From the NCBI GenBank assembly GCA_026874595.1, contig CM049306.1, positions 46,750,019 to 46,814,018 on the forward strand: DNA of 64,000 bases, read 5' to 3'. Shown piece after piece: positions 63,965 through 64,000 of this stretch; the stretch's first letter is position 1; every line of letters begins with the position of its first letter. Under the pieces are notes generated by a model. It saw nothing but the letters and a program-made list of their open reading frames with translations. It searched no databases and was not told the DNA's origin. The DNA is from Sipunculus nudus (lineage: Eukaryota > Annelida > Sipuncula > Golfingiida > Sipunculidae). A program made the translations under genes and the position numbers.

Positions 63965-64000
63965 ATCAAACTTTTAATCCCAAACCTTCTATCTTTCACA

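Overview
The window is animal nuclear DNA. It holds two intron-rich genes arranged head to head, embedded in a dense, AT-rich repeat landscape. Gene density, intron size, the many short TIR elements and the elements with tandem-repeat cores suggest a lophotrochozoan, most likely a bivalve mollusc. That assignment is an inference from protein similarity and repeat style and could not be checked by search.

Gene 1 (minus strand, 7697-34351) is a USP4/USP11/USP15-family ubiquitin-specific protease. I assembled 22 coding positions from GT-AG junctions with matching phases. They give an uninterrupted 940-residue protein with DUSP domain, UBL domain, catalytic Cys box, two zinc-binding CxxC pairs, an acidic insert, and the His and Asp boxes. 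Position 4 exists twice: exon 4a (26816-26960) and exon 4b (25391-25535). Both are 145 bp with the same phases and gap-free 48-residue alignable products at 17/48 identity. Using both would shift the frame, so they look like mutually exclusive exons that swap the DUSP-UBL junction. This is the most interesting biology in the window.

Gene 2 (plus strand, 38995-61132) is SLC25A20, the mitochondrial carnitine/acylcarnitine carrier: nine coding exons, 300 residues, all three carrier signatures intact. The two start codons are 4.6 kb apart and divergent. Human USP4 and SLC25A20 both lie at 3p21.31, so this may be a relic of ancient linkage.

Most of the rest is mobile and repetitive DNA. Several elements have both ends defined by target-site duplications (TSDs): a 2.29 kb MULE-like element with 10-bp TSD, six-fold subrepeats in each TIR and a PHD-like zinc-finger coding remnant (39681-41973); two inverted copies of a ~547 bp element with 8-bp TSDs and an internal tRNA-like segment (33131-33675, 42187-42736); a 1.86 kb element with 9-bp TSD in the divergent intergenic region (36029-37890); a hAT-type MITE (48959-49519); a tRNA-derived SINE with 16-bp TSD (52628-52992); a 548 bp element with 9-bp TSD (63337-63884); and an element with 6-bp TSD (4936-6049). 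A further element with long TIRs (about 2037-3791) encodes a short two-exon KRBA2/Ginger-integrase-like protein. Several intronic repeats share a plan of hairpin or TIR caps around a tandem core of about 140-325 bp. Two minisatellites have grown from exon-intron junctions, giving serial copies of a splice acceptor in gene 1 and of a splice donor in gene 2.

No rRNA, functional tRNA, CRISPR array, viral gene or prokaryotic operon was recognised.
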